Source: Roseateles sp.
Lineage (GTDB): Bacteria > Pseudomonadota > Gammaproteobacteria > Burkholderiales > Burkholderiaceae_C
Direction of reading: 5' to 3'
DNA length: 64,000 bases
Assembly: GCA_016790285.1 (NCBI GenBank)
Contig: JAEUPJ010000081.1
Span: 1-64,000 of the forward strand
In this document: one piece after another, positions 51,166 through 60,438 of the stretch
How positions within the stretch are numbered: position 1 is the first letter of the stretch
How the letters are laid out: every line of letters starts with the position of its first letter
Program-made: the position numbers and the translations under genes
Notes under the pieces: generated by a model
Told to the model about the DNA's origin: nothing
The model's database searches: none
The model's input: the letters and a program-made list of their open reading frames with translations, nothing else

Positions 51166-52341
51166 ATGCTGCGCCAACTGCTGCTGCTTGGCCTTGTGCC
51201 GCCCCTGCTCGCCGGCTGTGCGGGCACCCCGGTGGTCAAAGCCCTGCACAACCCGCTCTACCGGGCGGAAAACCACACCTCCACCATCACCGTGCGCGCC
51301 ACCGAGCCGCGCGACGGCATCGCCGAGATCCGCATCAACGCGGTGGTCGGCGAGCTGACGGCCTGCCCGACGGGCGTCTTCTCGTTCCCGAGCCTCATCC
51401 CGTGCCGCACCAGCGCGATGTCGGTGGGCGCGGTGTGCAACTTCGCCAACGTCAAGACCGAGGTGAGCTGCAGCCTGCCGATCGCCATCACGCCGCGGCG
51501 CCTGGTGACCTACTCCGCCACCGCACGCAGCGGGCGCAACATCACCAGCTCAGCGCCCGCCATCACCTACGCGGGCGGCGCGCCGCTGACGCAGGCCACG
51601 GTGCGGCTGCCTTTCGCCACCATCACCCAGCCGTGGGAGACGGCCAGGCCCATCATCTGGCGCACGGACACACCGTCGCTGGCCACCGACCGTGGCGACA
51701 AGATCGACTGGGGCCTGGTGCCCGACGCCGACATGCCGACCTACCGCGCCTTCACCGACGACCTGCAGCCCATGGTGCTCGCGCTCTTCTACACCGACAC
51801 CAACAGCTTCAGCCAGTGGACGCGCTTCTGGCGCGGCCTGTTCAACGTGTGGGCCGGGCCCGCGGGCGCCGACGGCGAGGGCTGCAGCCGCAGCTTCGGC
51901 GGCGCCGCATCGACCGTGAGCGCCGTGTTCGACGGGACTCAGATCCTGCACCGCAACGACTTCCGCGACTGCGCCTCCATCTCGCTGGGTGGCGGCTCGG
52001 GCACCGTGCAGACCAACCTCGGTGACGCCACCTGGGTGATGCTGCACGAGGCCGGCCACTTCCTGTTCGGCCTGGGCGACGAATACGACGGCGGCGGCAA
52101 CGCGTCCATCTCCACACCGAAGAACGTCTTCCCGACCAAGGCGGCCTGCGAGTCGGCGTCCACCTCCAACAGCCTGCCCATCGCCCAGTGCCAGCAGATC
52201 GGCAGCACCGGCACCTGGCGCAATGACGACGGCCTGGCCACCACGATGGAAGACCGCACGCTCACGAGCGACTGGCGCACCCTGGCCGGCCGCGCGATGA
52301 GCACCCGCATCAGCCGCTGCGCCAGCGGCGCCTGCTACTGA
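51166..52341 (+). CDS. Lipoprotein with M64-like metalloprotease motif
   Basis: A 391-residue secreted lipoprotein (lipobox at LLAGC, Cys18). The zinc motif HEAGH at 294-298 is followed by LFGLGDEYDGG, where HExxH and GLxDEY match the M64 (IgA peptidase) pattern, and E305/Y306 or D304 may supply the third ligand. Several cysteines suggest disulphides. Cleavage specificity is unknown; the family name here is by motif only. It follows gspB by 138 bases and is followed at 11 bases by a second secreted protein, so both may be type II secretion clients. Confidence 0.7.
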   Translation: MLRQLLLLGLVPPLLAGCAGTPVVKALHNPLYRAENHTSTITVRATEPRDGIAEIRINAVVGELTACPTGVFSFPSLIPCRTSAMSVGAVCNFANVKTEVSCSLPIAITPRRLVTYSATARSGRNITSSAPAITYAGGAPLTQATVRLPFATITQPWETARPIIWRTDTPSLATDRGDKIDWGLVPDADMPTYRAFTDDLQPMVLALFYTDTNSFSQWTRFWRGLFNVWAGPAGADGEGCSRSFGGAASTVSAVFDGTQILHRNDFRDCASISLGGGSGTVQTNLGDATWVMLHEAGHFLFGLGDEYDGGGNASISTPKNVFPTKAACESASTSNSLPIAQCQQIGSTGTWRNDDGLATTMEDRTLTSDWRTLAGRAMSTRISRCASGACY

Positions 52342-52352
52342 AGGAAGTCATC

Positions 52353-52922
52353 ATGCGAACCCACCTGCTTGTGATGACGGCCTCGCTGATGGCGCTGGCC
52401 GCGGGAGTTCGGGCTCAGTCCGTCGCGGCCGACAACGGCCCCGCCGCCTCGGACGGCGGCAAGGCCGTGCTCATCGAGCCCCGGCAGCTGGCCGAGTCCG
52501 AAGACCCGGTCAACGCGCGCGTGCTGGCCGAGACGGCCAACGGCCTGGCGCTGAGCCTCACCATCGACGGCGCCAGCGTGCGGCTCGAAGCGGCCGTTGC
52601 CGCGCGCGTGCCGCGCCGCCAGGCGCGCACCGCGCGCGAAGACGCCGACGTGGTCACCGTGACCGGCCTGTCAGGCGGTCGCGTGGTGGCCACGACCGTC
52701 GTGCCGGATGCCGTGCTCAATGCCAGCGAAGGCAGCGGCCTCGTGCGCGTGGCACGCCGCCAGCTCGCCGTGGTGCTGGTGTCGGAGGCCCCCATCGACA
52801 CCATCCAGGTGTCGGCCCCGGCCACGGCGGCCAGCGCGACACTGGACGTGCGCGCCGCCTACGCGCGGCTGTGCGAGGCCGCGCCCGAGCACCCGCAGTG
52901 CCCGCGGCAGGCGCCCCGCTGA
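52353..52922 (+). CDS. Secreted hypothetical protein (189 aa)
   Basis: A 189-residue protein of no recognised family. A signal peptide (MTASLMALAAGVRAQ) is followed by a mostly beta domain of repeated short strands (SLTIDGASVRLEAAVAARVPRR, VVTVTGLSGGRVVATTVVPDAVLN, LAVVLVSEAPIDTIQV) and a C-terminal segment with two cysteines (LCEAAPEHPQCPRQ) that may pair. It starts 11 bases after the M64-like gene and is probably co-transcribed, so it may be an inhibitor, chaperone or partner of that protease; this is inference. Confidence 0.65.
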   Translation: MRTHLLVMTASLMALAAGVRAQSVAADNGPAASDGGKAVLIEPRQLAESEDPVNARVLAETANGLALSLTIDGASVRLEAAVAARVPRRQARTAREDADVVTVTGLSGGRVVATTVVPDAVLNASEGSGLVRVARRQLAVVLVSEAPIDTIQVSAPATAASATLDVRAAYARLCEAAPEHPQCPRQAPR

Positions 52923-52947
52923 CGCAAGCCGCCGCGGGCGCGCGGCG

Positions 52948-55014
52948 TCACCAGACCTTGCAGTGCTGCCCGGCCGGCTTGACGAGCTTGGCGCCGGGCT
53001 TGCACGCGAAGGCCTTCTCGAACTCCGGCATGTTCACGACCACGCCGTTGATGCGCCACCGCGGCGGCGAATGCGGGTCGATGCGGGCCTGCACGCGCAG
53101 CGCCTCGGGGCGGGCGTCGGCGCAGTCCCACTGCGCGAAGCCCACGAAGAAGCGCTGCTCGGGCGTCATGCCATCGCGGTTCTCGAGCGTGCGGCCCTTC
53201 ATGTGCGCCTTCCAGGCCTCCCAGGCGAGCACGAGGCCGCCGAGGTCGGCCAGGTCTTCACCCAGCGTCAGCTTGGCGTTGATCTTGATGTCGTCCACCA
53301 CCGTGTAGGTCGCGTACTGGTCGGCCACGCAGGCGGCGCGCTTCTCGAACTCCTGGCCGTCCTTCTTCGTCCACCAGTTCTTGAGGTTGCCCTGCGCGTC
53401 GAACTGGCGGCCTTCGTCGTCGAAGCCGTGCGTGAGCTCGTGCCCGATGGTGCCGCCGGTGTTGCCGTAGTTGGGGGCTTCGTCCATGCGCGGGTCGTAC
53501 AGCGGGGGCAGCAGCACGGCGGCGGGGAAGTTGATGTCGTTCATCTGCGCGTCGTAGTAGGCGTTGACCGTCTGCGGGGTCATGCTCCACTCGCCACGGT
53601 CCACCGGCTGGCCGATCTTGGCCAGGCGGCGCCGCGCCTCGAAGGCATTGCCGCGCATGACATTGCCCAGGAAGTCGCCGCGCTGCACGGCGAAGGCGCC
53701 GTAGTCGCGCCAGCGCTCGGGGTAGCCCACCTTGTTGACGATGGCCTTGAGCTTCTCGTGGGCGCGGGCCTTGGTGGTGGCGCTCATCCACGTGAGGCTG
53801 TCGATGCTGCGCGCCATGGCGGCCTCGATCTCGTCGGTCATCTGCACGGTGGCCGCCTTGAGGTCGGGCGTGAAGTTGCGCGACACGAACTCCTGGCCGA
53901 GGGCCTCGCCGAGCTGCATGTCGACGAGCGCGACGCAGCGCTTCCAGCGCGCCTTGAGCTGCGGCGTGCCGGTGAGCGCCTGGCCATAGAAGTCGAAGTT
54001 GGACTGCACGAAGGCGTTGTCCAGCGCGGCGCTCAGGCTGCTGGTGAGCTGCCAGCGCAGGTAGGTCTGCAGCTCGGCCAGCGGCACGGCCTTCAGGCGG
54101 GCGCCGAGCGCCTTGAAGAAGGCCGGCTCCGTCACGTTGTAGCGAGGCTGGCCGGGCGGGGTGCCGAGTGCTGTCTGGTAGGCCGCCCAGTCAAAGCCCG
54201 GCATCAGCGCCTGCAGGCCGCGCGCATCGACGACATGGAAGGTCTTGTACGGGTCTCGCTTGTCGACCTTGGACAGCGAGGCGCGGGCCAGCAGCGTCTC
54301 GGTGGCCAGCACGCTGCGCGCCGAGGCCTTGGCCGCCGCGGGCGACTCGCCCAGCAGCTCGAAGGTGCGGGCCACGTGGGCCTCGTAGGCGGTGCGGATC
54401 TTGAGCGTCTTGGCGTCGCGCTTAAGGTAGTAGTCGCGGTCGGGCAGGCCCAGGCCCCCGGCGTAGGCGAAGGCGATCTGGCGCGTCGCGTCGGCGAAAT
54501 CCTGACCGGCGCTGAACCCGAAGAACAGCCGCTCGCCGCCCGCGGCCAGCTGCAGCTCGGCCAGCAGCGCGGGCAGCTCGCGCTTGTCCTTCAAGGCGGC
54601 GATGCGATCCAGCAGCGGCTGCAGGGGCTTGAGGCCGGCGGCCTGCACGGCGCTCTCGTCCATGCAGCTGGCGAAGTAGTCGCCCAGCTTGGCCTGGTTG
54701 ACCGAGCGCTCGGCGCCCGCTGCTGCCGGTGCGGCCAACGTGTTCAGCACGCCCCAGAGGTAGCGCTGGTTCTCGTTGGCCATCTTGGCGTAGACCGACC
54801 AGCGCGACTGGTCGGCCGGGATGGGGTTGGCCTTCGTCCACGCGCCGCAGGCGAAGCGGTAGAGGTCCTCGCAGGGGTCCGCCGTGCGGTCCATGGCCGT
54901 GAGGTCCAGGCTCGGGGTGTAGGGCAGGGCGTCGAGCGGGGCTTCCTGCGGTGAGGAACCGGAAGCGTGGGCCAGGGTGGCGGCCAGCAGCGCCGGGAGC
55001 AGCAGTCGTTTCAT
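52948..55014 (-). CDS. M13-family (neprilysin/PepO-like) metallopeptidase
   Basis: A 688-residue exported zinc peptidase. A signal peptide (LLLPALLAATLAHASG) precedes the M13 N-terminal region (DPCEDLYRFACGAWTKANPIPADQSRW). The zinc motif is IGHELTHGFDDEGRQFD, the third ligand Glu lies in LGEDLADLGG, and NAYYDAQMNDINFPAAVLLPP is the substrate-binding block. Such enzymes cut peptides in the periplasm. The length is normal. It is convergent with the preceding gene. Confidence 0.94.
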   Translation of the reverse strand: MKRLLLPALLAATLAHASGSSPQEAPLDALPYTPSLDLTAMDRTADPCEDLYRFACGAWTKANPIPADQSRWSVYAKMANENQRYLWGVLNTLAAPAAAGAERSVNQAKLGDYFASCMDESAVQAAGLKPLQPLLDRIAALKDKRELPALLAELQLAAGGERLFFGFSAGQDFADATRQIAFAYAGGLGLPDRDYYLKRDAKTLKIRTAYEAHVARTFELLGESPAAAKASARSVLATETLLARASLSKVDKRDPYKTFHVVDARGLQALMPGFDWAAYQTALGTPPGQPRYNVTEPAFFKALGARLKAVPLAELQTYLRWQLTSSLSAALDNAFVQSNFDFYGQALTGTPQLKARWKRCVALVDMQLGEALGQEFVSRNFTPDLKAATVQMTDEIEAAMARSIDSLTWMSATTKARAHEKLKAIVNKVGYPERWRDYGAFAVQRGDFLGNVMRGNAFEARRRLAKIGQPVDRGEWSMTPQTVNAYYDAQMNDINFPAAVLLPPLYDPRMDEAPNYGNTGGTIGHELTHGFDDEGRQFDAQGNLKNWWTKKDGQEFEKRAACVADQYATYTVVDDIKINAKLTLGEDLADLGGLVLAWEAWKAHMKGRTLENRDGMTPEQRFFVGFAQWDCADARPEALRVQARIDPHSPPRWRINGVVVNMPEFEKAFACKPGAKLVKPAGQHCKVW

Positions 55015-55073
55015 GGGTGTCGAAGGAGATGCAGTGCGGGGATTGTCAGGGGCCTGGGCGGGCGAGCCATTCG

Positions 55074-55637
55074 TCAGCGGATGCGGCGGCCCTCGGCAGC
55101 GCCGGCCATCAGCTGCGCCAGGCGCCGCTCTCGCGTCTCGTCCTGCTTGGCGCTCATGACCCAGCGCAGCATCTGGCGCTTCCAGCCCGGCGGCTGGGCC
55201 TCGAACCAGGCCCAGGCGGCACGCTGGCGGCGAAAGCGCTTCTCCATATCGGCCGGCAGCGCCACGTCGCCCGCGTGCTCATAGCTGTAGACGATGCTGC
55301 GCCGCTCTGTGCGCTTGTCGAAGGCGGCCAGCCCGGCCGGCGTCATGCGACCTTCGGCTGTCAGCACGGCCACACGCTCGATGTTGATGCGGCTCCAGAT
55401 GGACGTGGGCCGGCGGGGCGTGAAGCGGATCTGGTAGCGCAGCTCGTCCACCCGCTTGCGCACGCCGTCGATCCAGCCCACGCACAGGGCTTCGTCGACC
55501 GACTCCGGCCAGGTCATGCTCGGCACGCCGGAGCCGACCTTGTGATAGCCCACGACCAGCTCCGGGGCGGTGGCGGCGTGCTGGGACAGCCAGTCGCGGA
55601 ACTCGGCGGGCGAGGCGAAGTAGACGGGTTCGGCCAT
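55074..55637 (-). CDS. YdeI/OmpD-associated family protein
   Basis: A 187-residue cytosolic protein. Signature segments are YFASPAEFRDWLSQHAATAPELVVGYHKVGSG, WPESVDEALCVGWIDGVRKRVDELRYQIRFTPRRPTSIWSRIN and a basic C-terminus (WVMSAKQDETRERRLAQLM). This is the YdeI family; some members protect against peptides or stress, but the mechanism is not known. ATG 55637 was preferred over upstream starts because it gives the family N-terminus. Confidence 0.85.
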   Translation of the reverse strand: MAEPVYFASPAEFRDWLSQHAATAPELVVGYHKVGSGVPSMTWPESVDEALCVGWIDGVRKRVDELRYQIRFTPRRPTSIWSRINIERVAVLTAEGRMTPAGLAAFDKRTERRSIVYSYEHAGDVALPADMEKRFRRQRAAWAWFEAQPPGWKRQMLRWVMSAKQDETRERRLAQLMAGAAEGRRIR

Positions 55638-55678
55638 GATGTGCGGATTCTGGACGGACTCCGCGGCTCGACACCCCC

Positions 55679-56611
55679 ATGACCACCCTGCTCCTGCTCG
55701 TCGCCATCGCCGACGACCACAAGGCCCTGTTGCACGCACGCTTTCGCGTCATCGACGCCCCCGACGCCGCGCGCCGCGCCGCGGCCATCGCCACCCATGC
55801 CGACGAGATCGAGCTGGTGCTGACCAACGGCGCCACCGGCTTTCGGGCCGACGAGATCGCCGCCCTGCCGCGGCTCAAGCTGCTGGCCGCCCAGGGCGCC
55901 GGCTACGAGAACCTGGACGTGGCCGCCGCCCGCGCGCGCGGCGTGCCGGTGTGCAACGGCGCCGGCACCAACGAGGACTGCGTGGCCGACCACACGCTGG
56001 CCCTGCTGCTGGCCAGCGTGCGCGCCCTGCCCCAGCACGGCGCGGCCGTGCGCGCCGGCGTGTGGCGCGACGCCCTGCCGCTCTACCCACAGTTCACGGG
56101 TCGCCGCCTGGGCGTCATCGGCCTGGGCGGCATCGGCCGCAAGATCGCCGCGCGGGCGGCGGCCTTCGGCATGGTCGTCGGCTATCACAACCGCCGCCCG
56201 CGCGAGGATGCCGCCGGCCTGGCCTGGTTCGACAGCCCCACCGCCCTGGCCACCTGGGCCGACGACCTCGTCGTGGCCACGCCGGGCGGCGCCAGCACCA
56301 GGCACATCGTCAACGCCGACGTGCTGGCCGCCCTCGGCCCCGGCGGCCATGTGGTGAACATCGCCCGCGGCAGCTGTGTGGACACCGCGGCCCTGGCGGC
56401 TGCGCTGCGCAGCGGGCAGATCGCCGGGGCGGCGCTGGACGTCTACGAGAGCGAGCCCCGCCCGCCCGAGGCCCTGCTCGGCCTGGACAACGTCATCCTG
56501 ACGCCCCACGTGGCGGGCTGGTCACCGCAGGCCATCCGGGCGACGGTGGAGAACTTCATCGCCAACGTGGACGCGCTGGAGCGCGGCGAGCCGCTGCCCA
56601 CGCCGGTCTGA
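55679..56611 (+). CDS. D-2-hydroxyacid dehydrogenase
   Basis: A 310-residue NAD(P)-dependent D-2-hydroxyacid dehydrogenase. The cofactor motif is GVIGLGGIGRKIAARAAAFGM, catalytic Arg in VVNIARGSCVDTAAL, Glu in AGAALDVYESEP and His in VILTPHVAGWSPQAI. It may act on glyoxylate, hydroxypyruvate or a related keto acid. It is divergent from the YdeI-like gene, and a small convergent gene follows. Confidence 0.92.
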   Translation: MTTLLLLVAIADDHKALLHARFRVIDAPDAARRAAAIATHADEIELVLTNGATGFRADEIAALPRLKLLAAQGAGYENLDVAAARARGVPVCNGAGTNEDCVADHTLALLLASVRALPQHGAAVRAGVWRDALPLYPQFTGRRLGVIGLGGIGRKIAARAAAFGMVVGYHNRRPREDAAGLAWFDSPTALATWADDLVVATPGGASTRHIVNADVLAALGPGGHVVNIARGSCVDTAALAAALRSGQIAGAALDVYESEPRPPEALLGLDNVILTPHVAGWSPQAIRATVENFIANVDALERGEPLPTPV

Positions 56612-56615
56612 GGCC

Positions 56616-56858
56616 TCAGTGGCGCTCCAGCACCTCGGCCTCGCCGCGCATGGGGTACTGGCGGCGGGTGCCCTCGTCGAGCGCGCGCTCCAGGTCGCGG
56701 CGCGTCGGCGGCAGGGCGCTGCGCGGGTGCACGGCTGCCTGGGCGTCGTCGGGCAGGCGGGTGTCCAGGTCGGGTTCGTGGCGCTCAGGCAGCGGCCGGC
56801 GGCGGGCGAACAGGGCGTTCAGGGTCAGCAGGCGGCGGGGGGTGGGCTGGGGCTTCAT
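56616..56858 (-). CDS. Small hypothetical protein (80 aa)
   Basis: An 80-residue basic protein without recognised domain (MKPQPTPRRLLTLNALFARRRPLPERHEPDLDTR...). Pro- and Arg-rich segments alternate with acidic ones. CGGAGGA lies 5 bases before ATG 56858, the strongest evidence that this frame is used, and the stop lies 5 bases after the convergent dehydrogenase's stop. Longer frames extending upstream lack a ribosome site. Confidence 0.55.
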   Translation of the reverse strand: MKPQPTPRRLLTLNALFARRRPLPERHEPDLDTRLPDDAQAAVHPRSALPPTRRDLERALDEGTRRQYPMRGEAEVLERH

Positions 56859-57044
56859 GGGGTCCTCCGAAGCGGGGCGTTCCTGAATAGACGACATCCG
56901 CGGCCGGATTGCGACAAGCGCCCTGCGGCCAACCCCGATCCGGGCCGCCACCGGGGCTGACGACAATGCGCGCATGCGATCGACGCCCCTGCCTCCGCTG
57001 AACCGGCCCCGCCGGGGCCGCGGCGTGGCGATGGCCGGGCCGGC

Positions 57045-58511
57045 TTGAGCCGCTGGTCCACCGACCCGGGGCGCACGCCGCCGCCGCGCGCCGCGCGCCG
57101 CCAGCGTGGCCCGGCGCGCGCGCTGCTGGTGTCGCTGGCCGCGCACGGCCTGCTGCTGAGCCTGACCTTCGGCGGGGAGGGTCTGGGCCTGCCCGGGCTG
57201 GCCCTGCCCTGGCAGGCACGCCGCGCCGAGGTGCCCGACCTGCGGGTGGTGCTGGTGCAGCCGGCTGGCGCGCCGGTGCCCGCGGCGCCCATGCCGGAAG
57301 CGCCCATGCCGGAGGCCCTCGCTTCGCCGCCGCCGCCGCCCGCCACCGTCGACGCCCCCCTCAAGGATGCGCCCAAGGAAGCACCCGACGACGCGCCCCC
57401 GCCGCCGCTGCTCGCCGCGCCCGCCGCCGTGGCAGCGCCCGCCTTGATCGCCGTGGAGAAGGCTGCCGACCCGCGCTGGACCGTGCCCGCAGCGCTGCCC
57501 GCCTCGGCGCCCGTCATCGCCGCGTTCGAGGCCGCGTCCAGCCCCGCGGGGGAGCTGACCCGGCTGCGCGCGGAGCGCGACACGGCCCTGGCGCGGGACG
57601 GCAGCGGGCGCGCCACGGACCTGGCCCAGCTGGATCGCGCCCGCGGCGAAGCGCAGCAGCTCGCCCAGCAGGCCGAACGGCTGGAAGCCACGCGCGCCGA
57701 GGCCGAGCGGCAGGCCGCGGCGCGGGCCGAAGCGGCACGACTGGAGGCGGAGCGTCAAGTCGCGGCGCGCCAGGAAGCAGCCCGCCAGGAGGCAGCCCGC
57801 GCCCAAGCCGCGCGGCTGGAAGCCGAACAGCAGGAAGCCGCCCGCCGCCTGGCCGCACAACAGGACGCGGCGCGGCGCGAAGCCGCACAGCAGGAATCCG
57901 CCCGGGCCGAAGCCGCCCGCCAGGAAGCTGCGCGCCAGGACGCGGCCCGGGCGCAAGCCCAAGCCCAAGCCCAAGCCCAAGCCCAAGCCCAAGCCCAAGC
58001 CCAGGCCCAGGCCCAGGCCGCAAAGCTAGCCGAGGCCAAGGCGGCGCAAGAGCAGCGCGAGGCGCGGCTGCGCGCCATCGGCCAGCAGCTCAACGAAGAA
58101 GCCGCCAAGCGCGAAGCCGCCCGGCAGGCCGCATCCAACCTGCCCTCGTCGTGGAGCAGCGCCCGCCGCGGCCGTTTGTTTGGCCGCACCGATGCCAACG
58201 CCGAGATGGTGCTGTACGCCGAAGCCTGGGCGCGCAAGATCCAGCTCAACCCGACGATGGACGCCGTCCGCGAGCTGGTGCGCCAGCCGCACACCGACCC
58301 GCTCGTGACCGTGGCCATCCGCGCCGACGGCACGGTGGAGTCCGTCAGCTTCTACCGCTCCAGCGGCGTGCCGGCCATCGACGACGCGGTGCGCCGCATC
58401 ATCGAGGCCCAGGCCAACTACCCGGCCTTCCCGCCGGCCCTGGCGCGCGAGTACGACGTCATCGAGATCCGCCGCACCTGGCATTTCGACTCGGCCATCC
58501 GGCTGTACTGA
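57045..58511 (+). CDS. TonB/TolA-like energy-transducer protein
   Basis: A 488-residue inner-membrane protein. One N-terminal anchor (ALLVSLAAHGLLLSLTF) precedes a Pro/Ala segment, a long Ala/Arg/Glu/Gln coiled region from residue about 165 to 370 (ending in eleven Gln-Ala pairs), and a C-terminal TonB-like domain (VTVAIRADGTVESVSFYRSSGVPAIDDAVRRII). It spans the periplasm as TolA and TonB do. No tol, exb or receptor genes are nearby, so the partner is unknown. The start is TTG 57045, overlapping a short upstream frame. Confidence 0.8.
   Translation: MSRWSTDPGRTPPPRAARRQRGPARALLVSLAAHGLLLSLTFGGEGLGLPGLALPWQARRAEVPDLRVVLVQPAGAPVPAAPMPEAPMPEALASPPPPPATVDAPLKDAPKEAPDDAPPPPLLAAPAAVAAPALIAVEKAADPRWTVPAALPASAPVIAAFEAASSPAGELTRLRAERDTALARDGSGRATDLAQLDRARGEAQQLAQQAERLEATRAEAERQAAARAEAARLEAERQVAARQEAARQEAARAQAARLEAEQQEAARRLAAQQDAARREAAQQESARAEAARQEAARQDAARAQAQAQAQAQAQAQAQAQAQAQAAKLAEAKAAQEQREARLRAIGQQLNEEAAKREAARQAASNLPSSWSSARRGRLFGRTDANAEMVLYAEAWARKIQLNPTMDAVRELVRQPHTDPLVTVAIRADGTVESVSFYRSSGVPAIDDAVRRIIEAQANYPAFPPALAREYDVIEIRRTWHFDSAIRLY
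57954..58019 (+). repeat. Hexanucleotide repeat encoding (Gln-Ala)11
   Basis: Eight copies of CAAGCC and then three of CAGGCC, in frame inside the TonB/TolA-like gene. Each gain or loss of one unit adds or removes one Gln-Ala pair without shifting frame, so the length of the periplasmic arm can vary. Confidence 0.95.
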
Positions 58512-58666
58512 TGGCAGGCAGCAACATGCTGCAGCGCACACAGAGGGAATCTCCGCAGCACCCCGCGCAACCCGGGTGCTAGCGTGATGCAGCGTTCGCG
58601 GCCCGCCCTTGCCGTACCCGGGGCCAGCTGTTCGTTCCGCCAAGAAGACCCCACAAGGAGACATCG

Positions 58667-59755
58667 ATGAGAACGTTCCTCCGCCCGGCCCTGGGCCGCG
58701 CCACCCTGGCCGTCCTGGCCGTCTGCCTGGCCGCCCCGGCCGCGGCCAGCACGCTCACCCAGAACGTGTCCTGGACGATCAACCGCACCGGCACCACCGC
58801 CAAGTACCGCGTCGTGGCCTACGGCGACTCCATCTACGCCGGCTACAACGGCTCGGTCACCAGCGCCGCCAAGTACTCGGCCCCGACGGTGGACGCCGAG
58901 TACCTGGCCGCCAAGTGGAACGCCAGCATCGAGAGCGTGCGCCGCGCCAAGTCCGGCGCCGTGGCGTCCGACGTCTACAACAACAAGATCGTGGCCGAGA
59001 AGTCCTACATGCAGGCCGCGTCCACGCGCGTCGTCACGTTCGAGATGTGCGGCAACGACGGCCTGCAGGCGCGCTCGGCCTTCAAGAGCCAGTCGGGCAC
59101 CTGCAACTACGCCGGCATGGACGCGGCCGTGGCCAGCTGCAAGACCTACGTCGCCTCGGCCATGGACTTCATCAACGCCAACGCCTACTCCGGCGTGAAG
59201 CTCAAGGTCATCTCCAACCTGCACTACCCCGGCTACAACGCCGACAACACGCAAAGCAGCTGCAAGGACGCGAGCACGGGTGCCACCGTCAACCTGCGCG
59301 ACCGCTTCCTCCCGAAGCTCGCGCAGATGAACTACTGGATGTGCGAGTACGCGCGGCAGAAGGGCTTCGTCTGCGCCGACAACTTCGCGCAGTACATGGG
59401 CGCCGACTACGACAGCAACGGCGACGGCGTCATCGACTCCGACGGCCTGCGCTACGTGGCCGGCGAGAGCGAGGCGAGCTATGTGGCGCGCATCACCGGC
59501 ACGCTCAAGAGCACCATCCGCGACGCCAACGCCAAGTTCGTGTCGGCCAGCAGCAGCTTCGACTACATCCAGTCCGACGACACCCACCCGACCTACAGCG
59601 GCGGCACGGTGTCGGCCGGCCTCTTCGGCGGCACCACGGGCTCGGGCGCGGCTCGCTACACGAGCTTCACCAACGGCAAGAGCCCGATCTGGAACCAGTA
59701 CGGGCACGAGCGCATGGGCTGGGCGATCTCGGTCTCCAACCCGGCAGCACCCTGA
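58667..59755 (+). CDS. Secreted SGNH/GDSL-type hydrolase
   Basis: A 362-residue exported hydrolase. Signal peptide (LAVLAVCLAAPAAAS), nucleophile Ser in AYGDSIYAGY (block I), the Asn-containing CGND (block III) and DDTHP (block V) place it in the SGNH esterase fold. A stretch ADYDSNGDGVIDSDG resembles a calcium-binding DxDxDG loop. Substrate is unknown. It stands alone with a clear AAGGAG about 6 bases before the ATG, and the following membrane protein starts 23 bases after the stop. Confidence 0.85.
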   Translation: MRTFLRPALGRATLAVLAVCLAAPAAASTLTQNVSWTINRTGTTAKYRVVAYGDSIYAGYNGSVTSAAKYSAPTVDAEYLAAKWNASIESVRRAKSGAVASDVYNNKIVAEKSYMQAASTRVVTFEMCGNDGLQARSAFKSQSGTCNYAGMDAAVASCKTYVASAMDFINANAYSGVKLKVISNLHYPGYNADNTQSSCKDASTGATVNLRDRFLPKLAQMNYWMCEYARQKGFVCADNFAQYMGADYDSNGDGVIDSDGLRYVAGESEASYVARITGTLKSTIRDANAKFVSASSSFDYIQSDDTHPTYSGGTVSAGLFGGTTGSGAARYTSFTNGKSPIWNQYGHERMGWAISVSNPAAP

Positions 59756-59778
59756 GCCAGGGCTGAGCGAGCCGTCGC

Positions 59779-60438
59779 ATGACCCCGCGCGCGCCACGAC
59801 CCCGCCAGGCCTGGGGGCCCTCGCCCTGGGCGATGGCGCTCGCGCTCGCGGCGGTCGCGGGCGGCATCGCCTGGTGGTGGCCGGCCGCGGAGCCACCGAC
59901 GGCGCCCGTGGCCACCGCCCGGGCCGTGGCGCCGCTGCCCTTGCCGGCCCCGCCGGTGGGCACGGCGGCCAGCTCGCCCGTCGTCGTGGCGGCCGTGACA
60001 CCGTCTGCGGCGCCGACGCCGGCTACGCCGCAGATCCCACGGCTGCGCGAAGGCGGCGACACCACCCCCGACCTGGCCGACTACGTCAACCCCGGCGAGC
60101 GCCCGACCATGGCTGAAGTGATCCAGCGATTGCACGCGGCCGGCGTGCGCACGGGCCTGGGCGCCTTCAACCCGCCGGGCACGCGCCCGCCACTGATCGG
60201 CCTGGCCGTGCCCGAGAGCTTCGAGCTGCCACCGGGTTATGTGCGCCACCACCAGGCGACCGACGACGGCCAGCGCATCGAGCCCATCCTGATGTTCGCG
60301 CCCGACACGCCCACGATCGTCATCAACGGCCGCACCGTCACCGTGCCGGCCGACCGCGTGGTGACACCGGCACTCGCCCCGCCGGGGCTGCCCCTGCGCC
60401 GCATCGTCGTGCCCGCGCCGGTGGACGGCCCGCGTTGA
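59779..60438 (+). CDS. Membrane-anchored hypothetical protein (219 aa)
   Basis: A 219-residue protein of no known family. One N-terminal anchor (WAMALALAAVAGGIAWWW) is followed by a Pro/Ala segment and a small domain (MAEVIQRLHAAGVRTGLGAFNPPGTRPPLIGLAVPESFELPPGYVRHH, then GQRIEPILMFAPDTPTIVINGRTVTVPADRVV). It may be periplasmic. Its stop overlaps the TTG start of the Lnt-like gene by three bases, so the two are coupled. Confidence 0.65.
   Translation: MTPRAPRPRQAWGPSPWAMALALAAVAGGIAWWWPAAEPPTAPVATARAVAPLPLPAPPVGTAASSPVVVAAVTPSAAPTPATPQIPRLREGGDTTPDLADYVNPGERPTMAEVIQRLHAAGVRTGLGAFNPPGTRPPLIGLAVPESFELPPGYVRHHQATDDGQRIEPILMFAPDTPTIVINGRTVTVPADRVVTPALAPPGLPLRRIVVPAPVDGPR

Noticed and set aside
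57031-57048. A short ATG frame just before the TonB/TolA-like gene as a leader peptide
   Set aside because: Five codons with no ribosome site; it may only be chance, although it overlaps the TTG start.
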